Source: Pseudorhodoplanes sinuspersici (GTDB lineage: Bacteria; Pseudomonadota; Alphaproteobacteria; Rhizobiales; Xanthobacteraceae). From it: 64,000 nt of DNA. Position 1 is the first letter of the stretch. Every line of letters starts with the position of its first letter. The position numbers and the translations under genes were made by a program. The notes under the pieces are model-generated. The model was not told the DNA's origin. It ran no database searches and saw only the letters and a list, made by a program, of their open reading frames with translations. Positions 9,062 to 20,897 of this stretch are shown here, piece after piece. The stretch is taken from the NCBI RefSeq assembly GCF_002119765.1, contig NZ_CP021112.1, positions 1,916,501 to 1,980,500 on the forward strand. The letters are read 5' to 3'.

Positions 9062-9284
9062 TGCTGATGTCTTCACGTATCGCTGCGTCGGATAAGATTC
9101 GATGATCTGCAACGGGCCGCTTTATGGATCGTTTCGAACTCTAGGCGTCGGTTCTTGATCAAGGGAAATCTATTCTCTGCATTCTGGTCATTCGCTGAAT
9201 TTATCGTCGCCGCATCGTGCGGGATCTCTGCGCGTGCCGACGCACGCGCTTGCCCAATAAGTGCCGGAGCAGCCGAAAGTCAGG

Positions 9285-10849
9285 CTATGCCCGGCTGCTC
9301 GATGCCGAATTATGAGGTGGAGCTGCAATCTGCGTTGACGTGCCCGTCGCTGCCGCACGCGTATTACGCGCACGAAGCGCGCTGACGAAAGGCAGAAGCA
9401 GCATTGCCGCGATGATGGCCATAACCGTCCCGGAAATCGGACGTGTGAAGAACACCGTCCAGTCGTTGCTGAAGCTGATCATGGAATTCATGAAGGCTTC
9501 TTCAGCCAGTGGACCGAGAATGACGCCAAGCACCAGGGGGCGATCGGAAACGATAGCCGCTCGAAAATATATCCGAGAAGTCCGAAGCCGATCATCAGCC
9601 AGAGATCGGTGACATTGCTGCGTATCGCCAGCGCCCCGATGAAACAGAAGACAATCACGAATGCTGAGACCGCGGCTTCCGGAAAGTCGAGTATTCTCAC
9701 AAGCGGTTTGATCGCGAAATAGCCGAGGAGGCACATGACGACAACACCGAGGAAAACCGATGCGAAAATGGTGTAAACCATCGCCGAAGACGTCAGCAGC
9801 ACCTGCGGTCCCGGCTGGACGCCGTGCAGCATGAAAGCGCCGAGGATCACCGCGGTCGCCCCGCTTCCCGGAATGCCGAGCGCAAGAAGCGGCACCAAGG
9901 CGCCGCCGACGGAGGCGGTCGCGGCGCTTTGCGGGGCAATAATGCCTTCCGCGGTACCGCTTCCCATCGCAGTGCGCTTTTTGCCGATCTGCGATTCGAT
10001 ACCGTAGCCGATGAACGATGCTATCGTTGCTCCGGCACCTGGAATGAGGCCGACAAGATTGCCGATAATGGTATTGCGTAGAAGAGCGCCCTTGACCGCG
10101 CCGATTTCTCTTAAGGATGGCAGGTCGGTCTTGGTGGTCGCGACGGAGCCGATTGGCTTTGAGATGAAACCGCGCTCAAGCCGCGCGAGCACCTCCGCCA
10201 CGCCGTAAGCGCCGACCATCACGACAAGGAACTCAATGCCATCGGCCAGGATCGGCAGGCCGAAGGTGAAGCGGTGGGCGCCGTAGATCGAATCCGTACC
10301 GACTGACGCGATCAGCAATCCGAGCGCCAGGCTGATCAACGCCTTGCTCATCGCGCCCTTGCCCAGCGAGATGACGCTGGCGAGCCCAAAAAGCAGGATT
10401 GCGAAATATTCGGGGCTGGAAAATCTCAATGCAAAGTTGGCAACCGGCTTGGTCAGCGCCACCATGATGACGGCTGAGAGCAAACCACCGACGAGAGCCG
10501 CTATCAGGGTCCATCCAAGAGCTTTGGCGGCATGCCCCTGACGCGTCATGGCGTAGCCGTCCCACAGGAGCGGCACATGAATCGGTTCGCCGGGAATTCG
10601 AAAAAGGATGGATGTGAATGCGCCGCCATAAGTACCGGACACATACATCGCCGTGAGCAACACGATCGACGCCGTCACGTCCATTTTGTAAGTGAAGGGC
10701 AAAAATAGGACCACGCCCATGACAAGCGTCAATCCCGGTAACACGCCGACCAACAACCCGATAACGATTCCGGCAATCAGCATGAACATGGTCATCGGAT
10801 TGAAACAGGCGATAAAGCCGGCGCCGAGATGGGAAATGATATCGAGCAT
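9285..10849 (-). pseudogene. tctA: TctA-type large membrane subunit of a tripartite tricarboxylate transporter, one-base frameshift
   Basis: From ATG 10849 the protein matches the TctA family: ten or more hydrophobic segments, the conserved LPGLT near the N-terminus, YVSGTYGGAFTSILFRIPG, GLIPGAGATIASFIGYGIE and a second LGIPGSGATA region. After residue about 436 (FERLSFPIAP) the frame runs into a short nonsense tail ending at 9488, while the expected continuation (LVLGVILGPLAEEAF, then two more hydrophobic segments) lies in another minus-strand frame and ends at 9285. The shift maps to a run of five G on the plus strand at 9536-9540; six would restore a 521-residue protein. The rest is well conserved, so this is either a very recent mutation or a sequence error. 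Proposed role: sulfonate uptake with tctB and tctC. Confidence 0.85.
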
Positions 10850-10883
10850 GAGGCTACTACGTCCCGGAGAGTTGGGGCTGGCG

Positions 10884-11417
10884 TCAGAGCGAACCGGTGA
10901 GAAGATCGGTGATCCGGTCGAATGGAGCTGCACCACGAGGCAGCGATACATAGACGACCTTCAGAAACAGCACCGTAAGCGATGCCGAACCGATGATGCT
11001 GGAAAGCCAAATTGCACCATGTGACCGGAATCCACCCACATACATGAAGGCTGCGAGATAGAGGAACGTCGCAAGTGGGAAACCGATCTGGCTCACGAGC
11101 GCTCCATAGGCGATCGTCATTCCGATTCCCGCGGCGAGGAGAAGCGGACGTCGCGGTGCGTCATCCTCAGCCGTCTCGCCTTGTTCAAGCTGTTCGGTGA
11201 TGCCGACGGCCTCCGCGCGATTTTCTGTCGCTAGCGCGCGCAGCAGTTCGAAAAGGCAGACAATTGCGATCAGGCCGATCGCCAGCTTGGGCCAAGTATC
11301 CGGCCCCAATTGACCGGGGCGCGACGTGTACTCGATCCGTAATGTCAGAACATAGAAACCAACAGCGCCCGCCAGGAGAACGAGATAAGGCAGTGCGTTC
11401 TTGAAGCGAATCACCAT
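10884..11417 (-). CDS. tctB: TctB-type small membrane subunit of tripartite tricarboxylate transporter
   Basis: A 177-residue protein with four hydrophobic segments in the spacing typical of the poorly conserved TctB family (YLVLLAGAVGFYVLTL at the N-terminus, a charged cytoplasmic loop around 65-90, then GAIWLSSIIGSASLTVLFLKV). The LGPDTWPK element after the first helix is usual for the family. It sits between tctC and tctA, 34 bp before the tctA start. With TctA and TctC it would form a secondary, ion-driven importer; in this island a sulfonate such as sulfoacetate is the probable cargo. Confidence 0.9.
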   Translation of the reverse strand: MVIRFKNALPYLVLLAGAVGFYVLTLRIEYTSRPGQLGPDTWPKLAIGLIAIVCLFELLRALATENRAEAVGITEQLEQGETAEDDAPRRPLLLAAGIGMTIAYGALVSQIGFPLATFLYLAAFMYVGGFRSHGAIWLSSIIGSASLTVLFLKVVYVSLPRGAAPFDRITDLLTGSL

Positions 11418-11447
11418 GATTGCCCCCGCGCAAGACGAACGAAGATG

Positions 11448-12407
11448 TCAGGATTGCTTGACGGCAGCCCTCATGTCCTCGAGTTGCCGTTTGATAAAGG
11501 CGGCTGCGGGTTCCGCCGGTAGGAAGCTTTTCTCGTCGGCAAATTGCTCTTTCAGAAATTTTCTGAAGTCTGGCAACGCCGCGACTTTGGTCAGCGCATC
11601 GGAGAAGATCTTGAGGCGCTCGGATTGTGTCCCGCCACGCATTACGATCGCGCGAAACTGTGGAAGCGTGATTTCAAAGCCAAGTTCTTTCGAGCAAGGG
11701 ACATCTTTGAACGCTTCGAAACGCTGATTTGAAAAGACGATCAGTGGCCGCATCTGGCCGCTGTTGAGGAATTGTGCGACGTCACCGGCTTGTTCATAGA
11801 GCGCATCGGCATGTCCACCCAGGATTGAAATGTAGCGCTCACTCGGCTTGGAGAAAGGAACTTGTACGACCTTGATGCCGCGCGCACCAAGATAGCTGAG
11901 CGTGAAATCGTCAACGCTGCCGAAACCGAGTGTTGCGACCTTCAGTTGGCCGGACTTTTCTTTCGCCTCTGCGGCGAAGTCCGACCAAGACTTGAACCTG
12001 CTATTCTGGGCGACAAAGAGGAACGAAGGCGCCTGGATCATCACCGCAGCCGGTATGATACTGTCCATCGACCAGCGCGCGTCCTTGCCGACAAGGAGGG
12101 CGTGACTATCGGCAATGTAAATTGCCGCTGAATGACCATCAGCCGGAGACGCCAACAGTTTCGCCATGCCAGTCGCGCCGGTACCGCCCGGGACGTTAAC
12201 GATCGGCATGCTTTGCGTCAGAATAGGCTCGCTGAGTTTGCCGGTGAGCCGCGCAAGCTGATCGGCGCCGCCGCCAGGCCCCCACGGCACGATGAGTTCA
12301 ATCGGACGCTCCGGATATTTGGCGGTTGTAGCGAATGCCGATGGCAGCGTGCCCACAGCCATTGCTGCACCGCCCGCACGCAAGATTTGACGCCGAGTGA
12401 CGTTCAT
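11448..12407 (-). CDS. tctC: TctC/Bug-type periplasmic solute-binding protein
   Basis: A 319-residue secreted receptor. The N-terminus TRRQILRAGGAAMAVGTLPSAFA has a twin-Arg-like motif and a cleavage site near residue 26. Bug-family features are PIELIVPWGPGGGADQLAR, a NVPGGTGATGM element and VQVPF before the second lobe. AGGAGGA lies 7 bp before ATG 12407. It is the first gene of the minus-strand operon, divergent from a LysR gene across 178 bp. It likely captures the sulfonate in the periplasm for TctAB; Bug proteins bind carboxylates through backbone contacts, so cargo cannot be read from sequence. Confidence 0.93.
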   Translation of the reverse strand: MNVTRRQILRAGGAAMAVGTLPSAFATTAKYPERPIELIVPWGPGGGADQLARLTGKLSEPILTQSMPIVNVPGGTGATGMAKLLASPADGHSAAIYIADSHALLVGKDARWSMDSIIPAAVMIQAPSFLFVAQNSRFKSWSDFAAEAKEKSGQLKVATLGFGSVDDFTLSYLGARGIKVVQVPFSKPSERYISILGGHADALYEQAGDVAQFLNSGQMRPLIVFSNQRFEAFKDVPCSKELGFEITLPQFRAIVMRGGTQSERLKIFSDALTKVAALPDFRKFLKEQFADEKSFLPAEPAAAFIKRQLEDMRAAVKQS

Positions 12408-12527
12408 GTTTGTTTCCTCCTGCTCGACGGTGCTGGGTGCCGGATTGAGATCCAGTCTTAATGACCAGCGCGTCCCACTTTGATCGTCCCGATTGCATCT
12501 CCGTGATAAGCCTTGAGGGAAACGTTA

Positions 12528-12548
12528 CGCTTTACCTTTTACGAAGCG
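12528..12548. promoter_or_regulatory. candidate LysR-type operator (CGCTT-N11-AAGCG)
   Basis: Perfect 5-bp arms CGCTT and AAGCG separated by 11 bases, giving the T-N11-A pattern of LysR-type sites. It lies 37 bp before the LysR gene start and 120 bp before tctC in the divergent intergenic region, the expected place for autoregulation and activation of the tct-sau-xsc operon. Confidence 0.5.
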
Positions 12549-12585
12549 AAATTTATTGTGTGTATCGGGTCCATTCGCGTGTTTA

Positions 12586-13485
12586 ATGTTGATGATCGCA
12601 GATATCGATATTGTTCTGCTGCGAACCTTTGTGGCGATCGTCGAGACGAATGGGCTGACGTCCGCCGGTAAAAAAGTCGGCCGCACGCAGCCGGCGATTA
12701 CGCACCAGATCAAAAGGCTTGAAGAAAATCTCGGACGCCCCTTATTTGGCCGCGACCGCCGCAATCTCACGCTTACGCGCGATGGTGAAATTTTCCTCGG
12801 ATATGCGCGAAACCTGCTCCGTATCAACGACGAGATAAGAGCGCGTTTCTCAGCGCCGATGATTGAGGGACATGTCAAACTGGGAATGCCGGATTTGTAT
12901 GCGCCCTATCTTTTGCCCGGCATTCTTGGAAGTTTTGCACGCGCGCATCCTGGTATCCAGGTTGAACTGATGTGTACGCGCAGCGTTCACCTTCACGCTG
13001 CGCTGCAGCGTGAAGAGATTGATATTGCGCTGATGACCAACCAGCCGGAATTCCGGGGCGGGGACACGGTGCGTCTTGAAAAACTCGTCTGGGTCACTGG
13101 GCCCATGACCGATTTGGAAATCGAAGAGCCTCTGCCGCTGGCGCTCATGCCTCCAGGCAGCGTGCTGCGTCAGCGTGCGCTGGAATCGCTGGATCGGCTT
13201 GGACGCAAGTGGCTTATTACATCCGTTTGCGACAGCGTTGCCGGATTGAGAGCCTCAGTGCTGGCGGGATTGGCGATCTCCGTTTTTCCTGAATGTGCAG
13301 TCACCTCCGAGCTGCGTATTCTTGGAAAAGCCGAGGGGCTGCCAAACCTGCCGTCGATTGAAATCGTCCTGTATCGAAGCGCGAAAAGGATATCGGCGGT
13401 TGCCGAACATCTTGCTCAGTACATCGCTGCCGAATTTGCGCAGGTCGAGGTGTATCCGGGAATTGAACTGAGCAGGCGTTTCTGA
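12586..13485 (+). CDS. LysR-family transcriptional regulator of the sulfonate operon
   Basis: A 299-residue LysR regulator: N-terminal winged helix (VLLRTFVAIVETNGLTSAGKKVGRTQPAITHQIKRLE) starting at residue 8, linker helix, then the two-lobed effector domain from about residue 95 (GHVKLGMPDLYAPYLLPGIL). ATG 12586 gives the usual length; a TTG at 12556 would add ten residues and an ATG at 12592 would remove two. It is divergent from tctC with a palindromic T-N11-A site between them, so control of the importer and catabolic operon by a sulfonate or sulfonyl-CoA is the natural inference. Confidence 0.93.
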   Translation: MLMIADIDIVLLRTFVAIVETNGLTSAGKKVGRTQPAITHQIKRLEENLGRPLFGRDRRNLTLTRDGEIFLGYARNLLRINDEIRARFSAPMIEGHVKLGMPDLYAPYLLPGILGSFARAHPGIQVELMCTRSVHLHAALQREEIDIALMTNQPEFRGGDTVRLEKLVWVTGPMTDLEIEEPLPLALMPPGSVLRQRALESLDRLGRKWLITSVCDSVAGLRASVLAGLAISVFPECAVTSELRILGKAEGLPNLPSIEIVLYRSAKRISAVAEHLAQYIAAEFAQVEVYPGIELSRRF

Positions 13486-13529
13486 ATCGCAGAATTGAAG
13501 GCGTTCGGTCCTGCGTGCTGGCTCGTCGG

Positions 13530-13880
13530 GTCTCGACATTCGCCAATCTTGCTGATGACAATCTTCGAACTGGCAGTTCTTGCGAAGCTGACGAACAGGC
13601 CGCGTTGTGACGCCTCACCTTGGCCGCGTCAGGCTTTACTGTGGTGGCTTCTGCCCTGGGAGTGCAAAGGTCTAGAATGTCTGCCTGCGATTGGCTTTGA
13701 AGTTTTTTCCAACGTCCAAATAGATCTTGTTGATGCCGAGGACACCTGTCGTTGTATTGATAATAACGGGAAAGAAGACGCTCATGGCCACTCTCTTCCA
13801 ACTCGGCAATCTTCTGCGCCAAGAATCAGCGCGCGTGGCCAATAGCTGCTTGCGGTTAAAGACGGCTCTAAATGGGCGCA
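13530..13880 (-). pseudogene. decayed ABC transporter permease of the SsuC/TauC (nitrate/sulfonate) type
   Basis: No intact frame exists here, but reading the minus strand across frames gives the ordered signature of this permease family. First comes a LRPI..L.PQAAIGHA-like stretch with stops, then FLAQKIAELE in the same frame, then after a shift VAMSVFFPVIINTTTGVL, DVGKNFKANRRQTF, a stop, and TFALPG. In intact proteins these correspond to the EAA-loop region (FFPVxxNTxxGV ... LPAALP). Several stops and at least two frameshifts are needed, so it is inactive. It lies between the LysR gene and gyrB, just outside the sulfonate island, and may be the remnant of an earlier sulfonate importer. The rest of the 470 bp between LysR and gyrB shows nothing else. 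Confidence 0.55.
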
Positions 13881-13954
13881 AGCGGCCCGCTATTCGACGA
13901 GCGGTGTTGCCATGAACATGAAGAAAGGCCTTTGCTCTCAACAATCAGTTGAGG

Positions 13955-16501
<2,547 letters not shown>

Positions 16502-16559
16502 TCAAGACCGGCAGAGGGCAGAAATTAGGCCTTTCCTGCGGCGGTGAGCCGGCTGATTT

Positions 16560-16820
16560 TCAGCGCCTTTTGCGGTCGGTTCCGGGGGGCGCCGATGTCT
16601 CGTTTTTGGTCTGGTTTTCGGCGTCGATGTCTGGTCCAAGTTCGAATGTCTTGCTGGGACTATAGTCCGGAATCGCCTCGGTGAAGGAACCAAGGGCCGT
16701 TGCCCAGATCTCGACGCGCGTGACATCCTTACGCAGGCCATCAAGGGCTTCCTGCAGGCGCTTGTTGATTTCCTCGGGTCCGGTTTTGTGTTTCTCCGCG
16801 CTTCCGGTTTTCCTCGCCAT
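16560..16820 (-). CDS. small charged protein of unknown function between recF and gyrB
   Basis: An 86-residue hydrophilic protein with no signal peptide or membrane segment. A helical, coiled-coil-like stretch spans about residues 14-40 (EEINKRLQEALDGLRKDVTRVE) and the C-terminus is disordered and basic (ending DRKRR). GGGAG lies 7 bp before ATG 16820; the open frame continues upstream to 16916 without a ribosome site. It is on the same strand as recF and gyrB, with 135 bp to recF and 175 bp to gyrB. I do not recognise a family. Confidence 0.6.
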   Translation of the reverse strand: MARKTGSAEKHKTGPEEINKRLQEALDGLRKDVTRVEIWATALGSFTEAIPDYSPSKTFELGPDIDAENQTKNETSAPPGTDRKRR

Positions 16821-16955
16821 CTCGCAACTCCCAGCCCAAGCGGGCCCTGAGACGGGCCAGCCCGTTCGGCTTTTTTCTTGTTGGGACAAACCCCAGCTGC
16901 AACAGCAGTTCCACATGTACAGGTGAAGAAAGACGCATACGTGCTGGGAACCGTC

Positions 16956-18098
16956 TCAGCGGCGTGATGTGACTTGGCCCTGCGTCACATCGAAAATCTG
17001 CGCGCGATCGGCGATATCGTCGAAAGCCTGCGGATCGGCGCCAGTCATCCAAACCTGCGCGCCAAGCTCGGCGAGCGCATCATAGAGCGCGCGCCGCCGC
17101 GCCGGATCGAGATGCGCCGAAACTTCATCGAGCAGCAACAATGGTGCGTAGCCAGTCATGTCGGCGATCAGGGCAGTATGCGCGAGCACCAGACGGATCA
17201 GGATCGCTTTCTGTTCGCCCGTCGAGGCGTCGGCTGCCGGAATGCCTTTTGGTCCATAGGTGACCTCGAGATCGGTGAGATGCGGGCCATCGAGCGTGCG
17301 GCCCGCAGCGGCATCGCGCGAGCGACTATTGCGGAGCACATCGCGATAACGTTGCTCGATCTCGGATGCGGGTTCGGCGAGCAGCGCATTCTCCATCCAG
17401 CCATTCAATTTGATCTCGGCAAACGGAAATGCTGTGGCCGCGCCGCGGCCCGCCGCGAGAGCGGTTTGCAGCCGCGTCATGGTTTCGCTGCGCAGGGCCG
17501 CGACCGCAACAGCAAGCTCCGCCGTTTCATGCTCGACGGCGTCGAGCCAATGCGGATCGGGATTGGGACTTTCCAAAAGACGGTTGCGCGAGCGCAGCGA
17601 TCGCTCGAGAGCGGAGACACGGCTCGAATGTCTGGCATCGACAGCCAATACCAGTCGGTCGAGGAAGCGTCTGCGTTCGGCCGCGGGCCCGCCGAACAGG
17701 CCGTCCATGGCCGGAGTCAGCCAGACGATACGCAGGTGATCGGCAAAGTCCGCGGCGGAACCGGCAGGCTCCCGATCGATCCGATAGCGACGCCCGCCGG
17801 TGGTTTCCCCTGCCTGCGGAGCTTCGATGCCGGTACCGAGCATGGTCAGCCCCAACGCTCCCTCGATTTCGGCTGAGACGGCCCAGGAGCCATCACCTTC
17901 AGCGAAGGCGACCTCGTCGAGCGTCGCGCGCCGGAGGCCTCGTCCTGGCGTCAGGAAGGAAATGGCCTCGATCAGATTGGTCTTGCCCGCCCCATTTGGT
18001 CCCACGAGCACGACAGGCTGCTCGCTCACCACAAGGCTTGCGGCGCGGTAGCTGCGAAAGTTGGTCAAGCTTAGGCGTCGGATAGAGGCGGCTGGCAT
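16956..18098 (-). CDS. recF: DNA replication and repair protein RecF
   Basis: An SMC-like ATPase that loads RecA at single-strand gaps with RecO and RecR. The 380 residues contain SLTNFRSY at the N-terminus, Walker A GPNGAGKTN at about 33-41, the RecF arm region (GGPAAERRRFLDRLVLAVD), the ABC signature ASTGEQKAILIRL, and Walker B LLLLDEVSAHLD. Length is normal. It lies in the conserved order dnaA-dnaN-recF-(small gene)-gyrB; 114 bp with a palindromic repeat separate it from dnaN. Confidence 0.97.
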   Translation of the reverse strand: MPAASIRRLSLTNFRSYRAASLVVSEQPVVLVGPNGAGKTNLIEAISFLTPGRGLRRATLDEVAFAEGDGSWAVSAEIEGALGLTMLGTGIEAPQAGETTGGRRYRIDREPAGSAADFADHLRIVWLTPAMDGLFGGPAAERRRFLDRLVLAVDARHSSRVSALERSLRSRNRLLESPNPDPHWLDAVEHETAELAVAVAALRSETMTRLQTALAAGRGAATAFPFAEIKLNGWMENALLAEPASEIEQRYRDVLRNSRSRDAAAGRTLDGPHLTDLEVTYGPKGIPAADASTGEQKAILIRLVLAHTALIADMTGYAPLLLLDEVSAHLDPARRRALYDALAELGAQVWMTGADPQAFDDIADRAQIFDVTQGQVTSRR

Positions 18099-18122
18099 GG
18101 GCGGGATATCAGTATCCGCTTG

Positions 18123-18179
18123 TCCCCGTGAAAGCGGGGACCCAGTTTATCTTGTGCTGGTTTCCCGCCGTAGCGGGAA
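18123..18179. repeat. paired small palindromes between recF and dnaN
   Basis: Two short hairpins in tandem: TCCCCG...CGGGGA at 18123-18140 and TTCCCGC...GCGGGAA at 18162-18179. The wording resembles dispersed intergenic palindromes of Rhizobiales genomes. It lies after the dnaN stop and may cut transcription between dnaN and recF. Confidence 0.55.
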
Positions 18180-18212
18180 TGAGCGGAGAGAGTGTGCCCA
18201 ACCGGCGCTTGC

Positions 18213-19331
18213 TCACACCCGCATCGGCATCAGCACATAGAGCGCGTTGCCGCCCTCCTTGTCCTGGATCAGCGTCGGCGAACCGGGATCGGCCAGCTTC
18301 AGCACGGCGGTCTCGCTTTCGATCTGCGAGGCGATGTCGAGCAGGTAACGCGAGTTGAACCCGATATCGATCGGATCGGCGTCGTATTCAACCTCGATCT
18401 CTTCGGTGGCGCTGCCGGAATCCGGATTGTTGACGGACAATGTCAGCTTGCCGCCGGTGAGCGCGAGCTTCACCGCCCGGCCGCGTTCGCTCGATACCGT
18501 CGAGACGCGATCCACGGCGTGTTCGAACTCGCTCTTGTCGACCTGCAGGATTTTGGAATTGTTCAGCGGGATCACCGGGCCGTAATCCGGGAAGGTGCCG
18601 TCGATCAGTTTCGAGGTCAGCACCACGTCGCCGATGGTGAAACGGATTTTCGACGTCGACAATTCGATCGCGATTTCCTGATCGCTGCTTTCGATCAGTC
18701 GCTGCACTTCGCCGACCGTCTTGCGCGGTACGATCACGCCCGGCATGCCGGCAGCGCCGGACGGCAGCGGGATTTCGAATTGCGCCAGACGATGGCCGTC
18801 GGTCGCAACGGCGCGTAGGGTTTCGCCTTTAGCGCTGTTCGCTGTGTGCAGATAGATGCCGTTGAGATAGTAGCGCGTCTCTTCGGTCGAGATCGCAAAC
18901 TGGGTCTTGTCGATCATCTTCTTCAATTCGGCGGCCTGCAGCTTGAAGCTGTGGGTCATGTCGCCGGCATTGAGATCGGGAAAATCGCTTTCGGGCAATG
19001 TCTGCAGTGTGAAGCGCGAGCGGCCGGCGCGGATCGTCAGGATGCCGCGGTCGCCCGTCGCCTCGACAACGATCTGCGAACCTTCCGGCAGCTTACGGAC
19101 GATATCGTAGAACATATGCGCCGGCACCGTGATCGCCCCCGCGGGCGACACTTCGGCAGCAATCGTTTCATTGACTTCGAGATCGAGGTCGGTGGCCTTG
19201 AGCGACAGTTTGGCGCGCTCAGCCCGGATGAGCACATTGGCGAGGATCGGAATGGTATTCCGTCGCTCGACCACGCGATGCACGTGCCCGAGCGATTTGA
19301 GCAATTGCGCGCGCTCGACTGTGACCTTCAT
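18213..19331 (-). CDS. dnaN: DNA polymerase III beta sliding clamp
   Basis: The ring-shaped processivity clamp for DNA polymerase III. The 372 residues comprise three clamp domains; recognisable parts are MKVTVERAQLLKSLGHVHRVVERR at the start, FPDLNAGD, ATDGHRLAQ, GTFPDYGPVIP and the C-terminal YVLMPMRV. ATG 19331 is chosen because it gives the canonical MKV start; the frame is open eight codons further. It follows dnaA by 117 bp on the same strand. Confidence 0.98.
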   Translation of the reverse strand: MKVTVERAQLLKSLGHVHRVVERRNTIPILANVLIRAERAKLSLKATDLDLEVNETIAAEVSPAGAITVPAHMFYDIVRKLPEGSQIVVEATGDRGILTIRAGRSRFTLQTLPESDFPDLNAGDMTHSFKLQAAELKKMIDKTQFAISTEETRYYLNGIYLHTANSAKGETLRAVATDGHRLAQFEIPLPSGAAGMPGVIVPRKTVGEVQRLIESSDQEIAIELSTSKIRFTIGDVVLTSKLIDGTFPDYGPVIPLNNSKILQVDKSEFEHAVDRVSTVSSERGRAVKLALTGGKLTLSVNNPDSGSATEEIEVEYDADPIDIGFNSRYLLDIASQIESETAVLKLADPGSPTLIQDKEGGNALYVLMPMRV

Positions 19332-19448
19332 CCGCAACCCCCGACTCGCCTGCAAAGGCGCCGCTGTGACGATAACCGGCCGCCGGCGGGTGCCGGTGGC
19401 CGGGGGACGCGAAAGTGCCGTGCCGCAGCAGTTTCGGCAACCCTTTTT

Positions 19449-20897
19449 CTACTCCTGAAGCTGCCGCTTCAGGCTGTCGACTTCGTCCGCCAGGGAGGTG
19501 TCGGTGCCGACGAGATGCTCGATCTTGCGGACCGCGTGCAGGACCGTGGTGTGGTCGCGCCCGCCAAACCGGCGGCCAATTTCGGGCAGCGACCGCAGCG
19601 TGAGCGTTTTCGCCAGGTACATCGCCACCTGACGCGGGCGCACGACATTGGCCGTCCGCCGCGACGACAGGAGGTCCGACCGGCTGACATTGTATTGCCG
19701 CGCGACAATGCGCTGGATGTCCTCGATCTTGACCCGCTTCGGCTCCTGCGGACGGATCAGGTCCTTCACCTCGCGTTCGGCCACTTCCATGGTCACCGGC
19801 TGAGCGGTCAGCTTGCTCAGGGCCAAAAGACGATTGAGCGCGCCTTCCAGATCGCGGCCGTTATGCGTGATCGATTTCGAGATGTAGGACACCACCGTCT
19901 CGGGGACCTCGAAGCCCTGATGATGCTGGCGGGCTGCGCTGATGCGGTTCTTCAGGATTTCGAACCGCAATTCTTCCCCAAGCGGACCCATTTCCACGAC
20001 AAGCCCACCCGCAAGACGCGAGCGCACGCGATCGTCAAGGGTTTCGAGGTCGGCTGGCGGCCTGTCGGCGGCGACCACCACTTGCCGGCCAGCATCGATC
20101 AGCGCGTTCAGCGTGTGGCAGAATTCCGCCTGCATGTTCTTGCCGGTCAGGAATTGCAGGTCGTCGATCACCAGTACGTCGATGCCGCGCAGCGCTTCCT
20201 TATAGGCAATCGCCGTCTGGCTCTTCAGCGCCGATACGAAGCCATACATGAAGCGCTCCGCGGTGAGATACAGCACCTTGCGGTCGCCGTTGGCGTTGCC
20301 GGCCCAGGTGATCGCCTGCAGCAGATGCGTCTTTCCGAGGCCGACGCCGGCATGGATGTACAGCGGGTTGAACATCACCATGTCGCCACGGCGCGCTGCT
20401 GCCACCTGCTTTGCGGCCGCATGCGTCAATGTGTTCGAACGTCCGACCATGAAGGTGTCGAAGGTCAACCGCGGATCGAGCGGCGAGCCACCCGATGCTT
20501 CATGCGCCGCCGATACCGGCATGGCCGCCGCCGTTGCGAGTTTGACCTCGGCGCCGTTGGTCTTCTCCTTCTGCTCGCGCACCGGCTCCGGCTGCTCGTC
20601 GGCGCGCGGCTTCGCCGGTGCGACTTTAATCGCGGCCGTCCGCACCATGATGTCGATGCGCTGAACGTTGTGCTCTTCAGCCTGCCAGCAGCGCAGCACG
20701 CGATCGCTGTAATGCGATTGAATCCAGCTCTTCAGAAAGCGCGTCGGTACGGACAGGCGCGCGGTATCTTTCTCTACCGCTTCGAGGTCCATGCGCGCAA
20801 ACCAGCTTGAGAAAATATCGTCGCCAACTTCCGCTTTGAGTCGGCCCTTCACGCGGGTCCAACGCTCTTGTTCGGAATTCGTATTCAAGTTCGTCAT
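19449..20897 (-). CDS. dnaA: chromosomal replication initiator DnaA
   Basis: The AAA+ initiator that opens oriC. The 482 residues show domain I ([21 protein letters not shown]), a variable linker at about 85-150, the AAA+ domain with Walker [12 protein letters not shown] and Walker [11 protein letters not shown], and the C-terminal DNA-binding domain with [22 protein letters not shown] 20897 follows AGAGGCGA; the frame continues 45 codons upstream without support. About 1 kb of non-coding DNA separates it from rpsT, which probably holds its promoter. Confidence 0.98.
   Translation of the reverse strand: MTNLNTNSEQERWTRVKGRLKAEVGDDIFSSWFARMDLEAVEKDTARLSVPTRFLKSWIQSHYSDRVLRCWQAEEHNVQRIDIMVRTAAIKVAPAKPRADEQPEPVREQKEKTNGAEVKLATAAAMPVSAAHEASGGSPLDPRLTFDTFMVGRSNTLTHAAAKQVAAARRGDMVMFNPLYIHAGVGLGKTHLLQAITWAGNANGDRKVLYLTAERFMYGFVSALKSQTAIAYKEALRGIDVLVIDDLQFLTGKNMQAEFCHTLNALIDAGRQVVVAADRPPADLETLDDRVRSRLAGGLVVEMGPLGEELRFEILKNRISAARQHHQGFEVPETVVSYISKSITHNGRDLEGALNRLLALSKLTAQPVTMEVAEREVKDLIRPQEPKRVKIEDIQRIVARQYNVSRSDLLSSRRTANVVRPRQVAMYLAKTLTLRSLPEIGRRFGGRDHTTVLHAVRKIEHLVGTDTSLADEVDSLKRQLQE

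Noticed and set aside
13936-13953. Terminator after gyrB (CTCAAC/GTTGAG)
   Set aside because: Stem of only 6 bp with no T-tract.
18846-20810. Plus-strand frame of 654 codons across dnaN and dnaA
   Set aside because: Shadow of two certain genes; long antisense frames are common at this base composition.
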